DNA of 15,011 bases from Bacteroidales bacterium (GTDB lineage: Bacteria; Bacteroidota; Bacteroidia; Bacteroidales; UBA932), in assembly GCA_016295245.1 (NCBI GenBank), contig JAEDLO010000038.1, forward strand, positions 1-15,011, written 5' to 3'. The notes beneath the pieces were generated by a model. The model was given only the letters and a program-made list of their open reading frames with translations. It had not been told where the DNA came from and did not search any database. Position numbers and translations under genes: made by a program. Shown in pieces: positions 1-7,025 of the stretch; the first letter of the stretch is position 1; the number at the start of each line of letters is the position of its first letter.

Positions 1-1139
1 ACCTCCCGGAGGTCGTCAGAATCTGCCGCGAGGCGGGGGTCAAGAGCTACCTTACTCTCAACATAGTCCTTTATCAGGAGGACCTTGACGCGATGCGCGA
101 AGCCCTCGACGCCGCAAAGGCAGCGGGCGTGGACGCCATCATAGCCTCCGATATGGCGGCCATCCAGTATTGCCGCAGCATAGGACTGGAGGTGCACATC
201 TCCACCCAGCTGTCCATCTCCAATGTTGAGGCCCTGCGCTTCTATGCCCAGTGGGCGGACGTGGTCGTGCTCGCGCGTGAGCTCAACCTCGACCAGGTTA
301 AGGACATCTACAAGACCATCGTCAAAGAGGGCATCAAGGGCCCCGGCGGGGAGCTCGTGCGCATAGAAATGTTCGCCCACGGCGCTCTCTGCATGGCCAT
401 TTCCGGCAAATGCTACCTCAGCCTTCACGCCTACGGCGCATCTGCCAACAGGGGCTCCTGCTTCCAGGTTTGCCGCCGCGGCTACGAAGTGACTGACCTG
501 GACACCGGCAACCAGCTCCACGTGGACAACAAATACATAATGTCCCCCAAGGACCTCTGCACCATAGAGTTTATGGACCGCATCATCGATTCCGGCGTCA
601 AGGTCTTCAAGATTGAAGGCCGCGCCCGCTCGGCCGAGTATGTGAAGAGATGCGCTTCCTGCTACAGAAGGGCGGCGGATGCCGTATGCGAGGGCAGCTA
701 TACCCCTGAGCTTGCCGCAGAACTGAAAAAGGAACTTGCGGTCGTGTTCAACCGCGGCTTCTGGGACGGCTATTACCAGGGAGCGTATCTGGGACAATGG
801 AGCGAGGTCTATGGCTCCCAGGCAACCCACCGCAAGGTCTATTGCGGCAAGGTTACCAACTGGTTCGACAGGGTTGGAGTTGTTGAAATCACGGTGGAGT
901 CCACCCCTATCAGCCGCGGCGACAAGCTGATGGCCATAGGCGCGACGACCGGTGTCGTGGAGTTTGAAGCAGGGGAGCTGAGGGTTAACCTCCAGCCGGT
1001 GGAGACTGCCGCCAAGGGCGTTCGCTGCTCGGTGATGGTGGACCCTTCAATCTGCCCGGGCGGAAGGCTCAGACGCGGTGACAAGGTTTATGTATGGAAA
1101 GAAAACGTCTCAGACGAAGAGCTCGTGAAGAACTCTTAA
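1..1139 (+). CDS. U32 family peptidase-like protein (probable RNA hydroxylation protein), 5'-truncated
   Basis: This is the 3' part of a U32-family gene; the reading frame is open from base 3 and the true start lies left of the window, so 378 residues are visible. Residues matching the U32 signature (E-x-F-x2-G-A-L-C-x4-G-x-C-x-L-S) are encoded at about 369-425, followed by two more cysteines in a GSCFQVC segment. These four cysteines fit the iron-sulfur ligands known in this family. Downstream come the F-N-R-G-F segment and a C-terminal beta-rich part. Family knowledge: characterised bacterial members (TrhP, RlhA, UbiU/UbiV) take part in tRNA, 23S rRNA or quinone hydroxylation rather than proteolysis. 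The visible length fits the shorter TrhP-like type better than the roughly 650-residue RlhA type, but with the start missing this is only a leaning. The last 30 bases overlap recO on the other strand. Confidence 0.9.
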   Translation, partial: LPEVVRICREAGVKSYLTLNIVLYQEDLDAMREALDAAKAAGVDAIIASDMAAIQYCRSIGLEVHISTQLSISNVEALRFYAQWADVVVLARELNLDQVKDIYKTIVKEGIKGPGGELVRIEMFAHGALCMAISGKCYLSLHAYGASANRGSCFQVCRRGYEVTDLDTGNQLHVDNKYIMSPKDLCTIEFMDRIIDSGVKVFKIEGRARSAEYVKRCASCYRRAADAVCEGSYTPELAAELKKELAVVFNRGFWDGYYQGAYLGQWSEVYGSQATHRKVYCGKVTNWFDRVGVVEITVESTPISRGDKLMAIGATTGVVEFEAGELRVNLQPVETAAKGVRCSVMVDPSICPGGRLRRGDKVYVWKENVSDEELVKNS

Positions 1140-1760
1140 AGACCTCACATTTATCTGGGACTCAGTATGATAGGAGAGGTAGCGGAGCAGGTTTTCCGCT
1201 ATCTCTCCTCTGTTTTCTCCGCTCAGCGGATAGAGCAGGAAGTCGGCGAAACTGCATTTCAGCAGCTCGGTAGTCTCCCGGAGTCTCTCGTGGCAGAAAG
1301 GCCTTATGTCCTCTTCTCCCGGACGGAAGCCCAGCACGCAGCAGAGTTCCATCAGAAAGCGCAGATGGAAGTTGGAAAAGTCCTGTTCAAGGGCGTCGAG
1401 GGTCAAGATGGCTTTCTTGCACCAGTCGTAGAGCTGCTCGTCGCCCTGGGAGTCCTTCACCGTCCGGTAAAGCACTTCCGCCAGAAACATAGTCATCGAG
1501 TTCTTGGCTATCCTTGTCCTGATGCCGCTCAAGGGACAGGAGGTGGAAATTGCCTTCATTCTCCAGAGCTCGCTCCTGGGGTTCTCGCACAGCTCCGCCT
1601 CGATGATGCTCATAGGCATCAGCAGCGCCTTGCTGCCGCCCCGGGGCACGGAGGTGATGAAACTCCGCCGTCCCCAAACGGGGGTGAGGGCGTGGACGAC
1701 CAAGCCCTTTTCTCCTACCTTGGTGGTGTTGAGGACTATGAGCTCTGTCTTTCCGTTCAT
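1110..1760 (-). CDS. recO: DNA repair protein RecO
   Basis: A 216-residue protein with the organisation of RecO. The N-terminal part (about residues 1-80) has the OB-fold pattern, with a V-L-N-T-T-K-x-G-E-K-G start and a W-G-R-R-S-F-I strand. It is followed by a helical domain containing the F-L-A-E-V-L-Y-R and L-R-F-L-M-E-L segments and the G-F-R-P loop typical of the family. RecO binds single-stranded DNA and SSB and loads RecA with RecR in gap repair. The protein is shorter than the roughly 240 residues usual for the family, and I see no four-cysteine zinc site, as in many Bacteroidetes RecO proteins. Its ATG shares one base with the TGA of the upstream S41 protease gene (TGATG), so translation is probably coupled. 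The 3' end overlaps the convergent U32 gene by 30 bases. Confidence 0.88.
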   Translation of the reverse strand: MNGKTELIVLNTTKVGEKGLVVHALTPVWGRRSFITSVPRGGSKALLMPMSIIEAELCENPRSELWRMKAISTSCPLSGIRTRIAKNSMTMFLAEVLYRTVKDSQGDEQLYDWCKKAILTLDALEQDFSNFHLRFLMELCCVLGFRPGEEDIRPFCHERLRETTELLKCSFADFLLYPLSGENRGEIAENLLRYLSYHTESQINVRSLRVLHELFV

Positions 1761-3388
1761 CAGAACTTCTCTATCCTTTCACTCCTGAGCGCCTGGTGAA
1801 GGGTGTCGTCGTAGCGGATTCTGAGCTCGATACCGGCCTGCTGGAAATAATAGCGCACTACAATCTCCTCTTCGATGAAAGGCACGATTTCGTCTTTCAT
1901 CAGGCGGATGTAGGCCTCCTTGTCCATTTCCAGTTTCTTCTCAAGGGCTGAAAGTTCGTCGGAAAGAGTCTGCTCCAGACCGTCCTGGCGCAGTTCCTCC
2001 TTCAACTTATCGAAAATCGCCTTTGCGCTTGACCTGTCGTCGAATTCGCGCTCCTTTGCATACTTCACGAAGTCCTCGAAGTCCTCCTCGCTCAGGTGGA
2101 AGTCCTTCGCGGCCGGAATGCTCTCGTGTCTGCGCACGAACTCGAGGGCATACTGTTCGAAAATGCCGTAGGCCGCCAGGGCGTAGGTCAGGCGGCTGTA
2201 GTTGCGCTTGAAGTCGAGCTTGACGTCAGGGGTGATGCCGCCTCCGTCACGCACCGTCCTGCCGTGGGCGGTTTTGAATTCGGTAGTCAGGGAGTCCGGT
2301 ATGCTGCCGACGCTGCCGTCTTCCTTGCGGGCGGAGTAGTCGATGGCCTGAACGCAACGCCCCGAAGGAGTGTAGTATTTTGCAGTCGTGAGCTTCAGTT
2401 CGCCGCCGTACGGAAGCGGGCGTATGCTCTGGACGAGGCCCTTGCCGAAGGTCCTTTCGCCCATAATTGTAGCCCTGTCCATATCCTGAAGAGCTCCGGC
2501 TACGATTTCGGAAGCCGAGGCTGACTCTGAGTCCACAAGCACGATGAGCTCGAGGGAGGTGTCAACAGGCTCCTTCTGGGTGACGACGGTGTAGTTGGAT
2601 TTCGGGTCACGTCCCTTTGCGGTCACGACTACCGAGCCCTTCGGCACGAAGATAGAAACGATTTCCGCGGCCTCGCCGAGCAGGCCTCCGGTGTTGCCGC
2701 GAAGGTCGAGCACCAGGGTTTTCATACCCTCCTTCCTGAGGCGGATGACGGCCTTGCGCAGTTCATCTCCCACGCCGGTGGTGAAGCCGGTCTGGAGGAT
2801 ATAGCCAGTGGTGGCGTCCAGCATCCCCGCATACTCCAGGTCGGGAAGGTGGATGTTTTCGCGCGTGATGTTGATGTCGGTGATCTCCCCGCTACGGAGC
2901 TTCTTGATCTTGAACTTGACGGTGGTTCCCGCCTCGCCGCGCATCTTCTCACTGCACTCGCTTGAGCTCAGTCCCGCTACGCTCAGCCCGTCAATCTCGA
3001 GGATTTCATCTCCGCAGACCAGACCGTTCTTGCTGGCCGGAGAGTTGAAGTACGGCTCGTTGATGATGACATTACCCTGTAATTCAGGCTTGTAGATTAC
3101 GGCGCCGATGCCGCCGTAAGTCTTGTTGATCATCATCTTGAGGTCTTCGTTCTCCTCGGCCGGGATGTAAACTGTGTACGGATCGAGGTTCGAGAGCATC
3201 GCATCTACGCCCTTCCTTTCTATTCTGTCAACAGGCAGGGAGTCCACATAGGAACTTGACAGCTCCCTGAGGATGGCGGTCTGGATTTCCGTCCACTTGC
3301 CGAGTTTGAAGTTATAGGACTGGGCGGCGCAGGCAAACGCTGCGGCCGAGAGGCAGATGCTGAGCAGTATGCGTTTCATAATCTTCAT
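1760..3388 (-). CDS. S41 family C-terminal processing protease with PDZ domain
   Basis: A 542-residue exported serine protease of the CtpA/Prc type. Residues 1-23 form a signal peptide (basic start, hydrophobic core, alanine-rich end); a cysteine at 20 lacks a good lipobox, so signal peptidase I cleavage is more likely. A short N-terminal helical region with the family's L-D-P-Y-T-x-Y-I motif (68-75) precedes a PDZ domain at about 90-165. The peptidase core follows: the D-L-R-G-N-x-G-G segment (228-235), the catalytic serine in SASASE (289-294, probably Ser291) and the lysine of the dyad in FGKG (Lys316). About 100 charged, helical residues form the tail. Such proteases trim C-termini of envelope proteins in the periplasm. 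The start could instead be the ATG at 3379 (residue 4). The gene lies 15 bases after the EamA gene and overlaps recO by one base, so the three form an operon. Confidence 0.92.
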   Translation of the reverse strand: MKIMKRILLSICLSAAAFACAAQSYNFKLGKWTEIQTAILRELSSSYVDSLPVDRIERKGVDAMLSNLDPYTVYIPAEENEDLKMMINKTYGGIGAVIYKPELQGNVIINEPYFNSPASKNGLVCGDEILEIDGLSVAGLSSSECSEKMRGEAGTTVKFKIKKLRSGEITDINITRENIHLPDLEYAGMLDATTGYILQTGFTTGVGDELRKAVIRLRKEGMKTLVLDLRGNTGGLLGEAAEIVSIFVPKGSVVVTAKGRDPKSNYTVVTQKEPVDTSLELIVLVDSESASASEIVAGALQDMDRATIMGERTFGKGLVQSIRPLPYGGELKLTTAKYYTPSGRCVQAIDYSARKEDGSVGSIPDSLTTEFKTAHGRTVRDGGGITPDVKLDFKRNYSRLTYALAAYGIFEQYALEFVRRHESIPAAKDFHLSEEDFEDFVKYAKEREFDDRSSAKAIFDKLKEELRQDGLEQTLSDELSALEKKLEMDKEAYIRLMKDEIVPFIEEEIVVRYYFQQAGIELRIRYDDTLHQALRSERIEKF

Positions 3389-3403
3389 TATTTTCTTGAA
3401 CTT

Positions 3404-4252
3404 TTAGCAGGAGCCGAACAGCAGCAGGGCTATACCGGAGAGCAGAATCGCAAGATCCCTGGCCTTTGACTTGATGTTCTGTTCCTTATAGACGAAGGCG
3501 CCGAAGAGGAAGGTGATCACCACGCTGCTGCGCCTGATCATCGAGATTACCGAGAGCAGGGCCGTTTCGTCCTTGAGGGCAAAGAAATACACTGCGTCGG
3601 AAACGGTGATGAGCACGGCGATCAGAACTATCATCCAGTCAAAGCGGAAGCCCTTGAAGTTCTTCCTGTCACAAAGATAGTTGACCAGCAAAAACACTGC
3701 CAGAATGACGGTGATGTAGAGGTTGGACCAGCTCTGGACGAACAGAGGCTCCATAGCCTTGAGTATGTGCTTGTCGTACAGGGCGCTGGCCGATCCTGTC
3801 AACACGGAGATGACCATCATCACGATGCCCTTGTTCTGGGCGAAATGTATGCCTTCCTGCTTGCTCGAGCGACTCAGGAGAAACAGGGCGCCAAGCACCA
3901 GGACCACTCCCGCCCATTGGGCCACATTGAGCCTTTCACCGAATATGATGATTGAGAAGAAGACCACGAACAACGGACGGCTGGCCTTGATGGTGCTGGC
4001 TGTTGTCAGCGGCAGATATTTCAGGGCCTGAAGTCCCGAAATCCAGGATGAGGATACCAGAACGGCTTTGAACATCAGCCTGAGGTGGTCGTTGAGGCTG
4101 CCCGCAGAAAGGAAGGGGCAGAGGAAGAGAGTGGTGAGGGCGGTGGACCCGAGAAGAATCCAGAGGACTCCGTTCTTTTTGAGTGACTGCTTCTTCGCTA
4201 CGTCATAAAGACCCAAAAGCAGGGCCGAACAAACAGATAACCAAACCCACAT
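3404..4252 (-). CDS. EamA/DMT superfamily membrane transporter
   Basis: A 282-residue, very hydrophobic protein with about ten membrane segments. They fall into two five-helix halves separated by a short polar stretch near residues 128-142 (S-R-S-S-K-Q-E). The first half ends with the typical EamA pattern: S-R-P-L-F, then a helix, G-E-R-L, W-A-G and an L-G-A-L helix (about residues 88-124). The second half repeats it in weaker form (R-R-S-S ... Y-K-E-Q). The superfamily exports or imports small metabolites such as amino acids, nucleotides or sugars; the substrate cannot be read from the sequence. It is the first gene of a leftward operon with the S41 protease and recO, and its ATG lies 62 bases from that of divergently transcribed uvrA. 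The stop is 15 bases before the protease gene. Confidence 0.88.
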   Translation of the reverse strand: MWVWLSVCSALLLGLYDVAKKQSLKKNGVLWILLGSTALTTLFLCPFLSAGSLNDHLRLMFKAVLVSSSWISGLQALKYLPLTTASTIKASRPLFVVFFSIIIFGERLNVAQWAGVVLVLGALFLLSRSSKQEGIHFAQNKGIVMMVISVLTGSASALYDKHILKAMEPLFVQSWSNLYITVILAVFLLVNYLCDRKNFKGFRFDWMIVLIAVLITVSDAVYFFALKDETALLSVISMIRRSSVVITFLFGAFVYKEQNIKSKARDLAILLSGIALLLFGSC

Positions 4253-4278
4253 AATGATTATGTTAGAAATTCAGCGGG

Positions 4279-4286
4279 CAAAGTTA
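4279..4286 (-). promoter_or_regulatory. Putative -7 box (TAACTTTG) for the EamA-S41-recO operon
   Basis: On the minus strand the bases read TAACTTTG, an exact match to the Bacteroidetes -7 consensus TAnnTTTG. The box ends 26 bases before the EamA start codon, giving a predicted leader of roughly 20 bases. It faces away from a second box 11 bases to its right. No clear -33 TTG is visible. The match is seen directly; promoter function is inferred. Confidence 0.55.
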
Positions 4287-4297
4287 TGAAAAAATAG

Positions 4298-4305
4298 TAA
4301 ATTTG
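4298..4305 (+). promoter_or_regulatory. Putative -7 box (TAAATTTG) for uvrA, giving a near-leaderless mRNA
   Basis: TAAATTTG matches the Bacteroidetes -7 consensus exactly, and the same 8-mer precedes both deoxynucleoside kinase genes. Only eight bases separate it from the uvrA ATG, so transcription would start about 2-5 bases before the start codon. No convincing -33 TTG is present; that region is occupied by the oppositely directed box. Confidence 0.6.
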
Positions 4306-4313
4306 TCTGCCTT

Positions 4314-7025
4314 ATGGACAACGAAGGAAAGATCAAGATACGGGGGGCAAAGGCGCATAACCTGAAAAACGTCGACGTGGACATCCCGCGCCGCAAGTTC
4401 GTGGTAATCACGGGACTGAGCGGAAGCGGCAAGTCCTCGCTTGCCTTCGACACCATCTACGCCGAGGGGCAGAGGCGCTACCTGAACACCCTCTCGCCCT
4501 ATGCAAAACACTTTATGGGCATACTTGAAAAGCCTGAGGTTGAGAGCATTACGGGCCTGAGCCCCATCATCGCCATAGAACAGAAAACGACGGGCAACAA
4601 TCCCCGCTCGACCGTCGGCACCATCACCGAAGTGTCCGACTTCCTGAGGCTTCTCTACGCCAAGGCCGCCACGGCCTACTCGCCCCTGACGGGCGAGGAG
4701 ATGGTGCGCTTCACCGATTCCCAGATAGTAGAGCTGATAATGGAAACCTTCCGCGGCAAGCGCTGCCTGCTGCTCGCGCCCCTGGTGCGAGGGCGGAAAG
4801 GCCACTACCGCGAGCTCTTCGACCAGCTGCGCAAGAAGGGTTACACCCAGGTGCGGGTGGACTCGGTCATCTGCGATCTGAACGATGTGGAGGCGCTCGA
4901 CCGCTACAAATCCCACTTTATCGAGCTTGTTGTGGACAAACTCAAGCCCGAGGAGGGCGATGACGCGCGCGTGCGCAGTTCCGTGGCTTCCGCCCTGGGC
5001 GTGGGCAAGGGCTCCCTCATAGTGATGGACGCCTCCAGCGGCGAGCTCCGCCATTATTCCAAGCACCTTGTGGACCCGCAGAGCGGCATTTCCCTGCCCG
5101 AGCCGGCGCCCCACTCCTTCTCCTTCAACTCCCCGGAGGGCTACTGCCCCCACTGCAAGGGCCTGGGCACCGTGGTGGATGTCAATGAGGCGAACATCAT
5201 TCCCGACCGTCGCCTTTCTGTCGCTGACGGGGCCATCGCACCCCTTGGACGCCTGCGCGAAGGACGCAAGTTCGATCTCCTGCGCTCGATGGCCGCCAGG
5301 CACGGCATCTCCCTTTATGACCCGATTGACGCCCTTCCGGACGAGTTCGTAAGCCTGCTGCTCTACGGCTCGGAGGACTACTACAAGGTCGGTGAGGGCA
5401 TCAACTCCGAGATGCTTACCTGGCCGGGCGTGGTGGATGACATCGAGGACAAGATTGTATGCCCAGTGTGCGGCGGCACCAGGCTTAACGCCAACGCCCG
5501 CTGCTTCAAGATAGACGGTAAGGATATCGCGCAGGTCAGCGCGATGGAGCTCTCCGAGCTTTATGAATGGTTCGGGACCCTTCCCGACAAGCTCTCAACT
5601 CGCGGCAACGCCATTGCGCGCGACATCCTCAAGGAGCTGCGCGACCGCGTGGGTTTCCTGCTCGATGTCGGGCTGGACTACCTGAGCCTTGACCGCCCCA
5701 CATCCTCGCTCTCGGGCGGGGAAAGCCAGCGAATACGCCTTGCGACCCAGATAGGCTCGAAGCTCGTCAACGTGATTTACGTGCTCGACGAGCCGAGCAT
5801 CGGCCTCCACCAGAGGGACAACGTGAAGCTGCTCAACTCCCTGAAGAAGCTGCGCGACGAGGGCAACAGCGTCATCGTCGTGGAGCACGACGAGGAGACG
5901 ATGAAGGCGGCGGACTGGATAGTCGAGGTCGGCCCCGGCGCGGGACAGGCGGGCGGACGCATCTGCTACAGCGGCCCGCCGCGCCCGATTCACAACCCCA
6001 TCAGCCTGCCTCCGGCCCGTCGCGAGGGCAACGGCAAGTTTCTGACCTTGAAGGGCGCCAGCGGCAACAACCTCAAGTCCCTTGACATCAGCTTCCCTCT
6101 GGGCAAGATGATTGGCATCAGCGGCGTGAGCGGCAGCGGCAAGTCCACCCTCATCAACGAAACCCTGATGCCGATACTCAAGCGCCACTTTTACAACTAC
6201 AAGGGCGCTCCGAAGCCCTACACTTCTATCGAAGGCATTGAAAACATAGACAAGGTCATCGAAATCGACCAGAGCCCGATAGGACGCACGCCGCGTTCCA
6301 ATCCGGCTACCTTCACCGGGGTGTTCAACGACATCCGCGCCCTCTTCGAACAGACTCCCGACGCCAAGGTCAGGGGCTTCAAGGCGGGACGCTTCTCATT
6401 CAACGTCTCCGGAGGACGCTGCGAGGAATGCAAGGGCGCCGGCATCCAGGTGATAGAGATGAACTTCCTGCCATCGGTCAACGTGGTCTGCCCGCACTGC
6501 CACGGCCTGCGCTACCGCGATGACACGCTTGCCGTGCGATACAAGGGAAAGAACATAGGCGAAGTCCTCTCAATGCCGGCAGAGCAGGCCTACGAGTTCT
6601 TCAAGCCCGTGCCGAAAATAGCGGGCAAGCTCAAGGCGCTTGTAGATGTAGGACTGGGCTATGTCCAGCTCGGTCAGTCTGCCGTCACCCTCTCGGGAGG
6701 GGAGAGCCAGAGGATGAAGCTGGCCTCCGAACTCTTCCGCAAGGCCACGGGCAACACCTTGTATATGCTCGACGAGCCGACCACCGGCCTGCACGCCGAA
6801 GACATAAAGATTCTGCTCTCCGTGCTCTCCAAACTTGTGGACCAGGGGAATACGGTGATAGTGATAGAACACAACCTCGACGTTCTTAAGAGCGTTGATT
6901 ACCTGATAGATATGGGGCCTGACGGAGGCGCCGCGGGAGGCCGTGTCATAGCGCAGGGCACTCCCGAGCAGCTTGCCGCCAACCCCGATTCCGTAACCGG
7001 CAAATTCTTGAAAGAAGTACTATGA
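4314..7025 (+). CDS. uvrA: UvrA-family excinuclease ABC subunit A (variant with incomplete first zinc site)
   Basis: A 903-residue protein of the UvrA family, the DNA-damage sensor of nucleotide excision repair and a dimeric tandem ABC ATPase that hands DNA to UvrB. Seen in order: Walker A GLSGSGKSS (34-42), a UvrB-binding-like region (about 125-250, with R-G-R-K-G-H), signature L-S-G-G-E-S-Q-R (466-473) and Walker B Y-V-L-D-E-P (489-494). The second half repeats this: Walker A GVSGSGKST (604-612), the CxxC pairs 703/706 and 726/729, signature at 793-800 and Walker B at 817-822. Oddities: the first half of zinc site 1 is absent (DPQS at 254-257 where CxxC is usual) while its partner pair 278/281 remains. 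The C-P-x-C-G usual near residue 123 reads S-P-L-T-G, and the linker between the two ABC halves (about 555-575) is short. The protein is somewhat shorter than the roughly 940-residue canonical form. It may be a paralogue beside a standard UvrA elsewhere. The TGA overlaps the next gene's ATG. Confidence 0.93.
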   Translation: MDNEGKIKIRGAKAHNLKNVDVDIPRRKFVVITGLSGSGKSSLAFDTIYAEGQRRYLNTLSPYAKHFMGILEKPEVESITGLSPIIAIEQKTTGNNPRSTVGTITEVSDFLRLLYAKAATAYSPLTGEEMVRFTDSQIVELIMETFRGKRCLLLAPLVRGRKGHYRELFDQLRKKGYTQVRVDSVICDLNDVEALDRYKSHFIELVVDKLKPEEGDDARVRSSVASALGVGKGSLIVMDASSGELRHYSKHLVDPQSGISLPEPAPHSFSFNSPEGYCPHCKGLGTVVDVNEANIIPDRRLSVADGAIAPLGRLREGRKFDLLRSMAARHGISLYDPIDALPDEFVSLLLYGSEDYYKVGEGINSEMLTWPGVVDDIEDKIVCPVCGGTRLNANARCFKIDGKDIAQVSAMELSELYEWFGTLPDKLSTRGNAIARDILKELRDRVGFLLDVGLDYLSLDRPTSSLSGGESQRIRLATQIGSKLVNVIYVLDEPSIGLHQRDNVKLLNSLKKLRDEGNSVIVVEHDEETMKAADWIVEVGPGAGQAGGRICYSGPPRPIHNPISLPPARREGNGKFLTLKGASGNNLKSLDISFPLGKMIGISGVSGSGKSTLINETLMPILKRHFYNYKGAPKPYTSIEGIENIDKVIEIDQSPIGRTPRSNPATFTGVFNDIRALFEQTPDAKVRGFKAGRFSFNVSGGRCEECKGAGIQVIEMNFLPSVNVVCPHCHGLRYRDDTLAVRYKGKNIGEVLSMPAEQAYEFFKPVPKIAGKLKALVDVGLGYVQLGQSAVTLSGGESQRMKLASELFRKATGNTLYMLDEPTTGLHAEDIKILLSVLSKLVDQGNTVIVIEHNLDVLKSVDYLIDMGPDGGAAGGRVIAQGTPEQLAANPDSVTGKFLKEVL

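Noticed and set aside
1167..1799. A 210-codon open frame on the plus strand opposite recO
   Set aside because: RecO on the minus strand has recognisable family motifs and is coupled to the upstream protease gene; the plus-strand product has no family features.
4284..5303. A 339-codon open frame on the minus strand inside uvrA
   Set aside because: It lies antisense to a clearly conserved ATPase and reads as a low-complexity, Ala/Gly/Val/His-rich product. GC-rich codon bias keeps the opposite strand free of stops.
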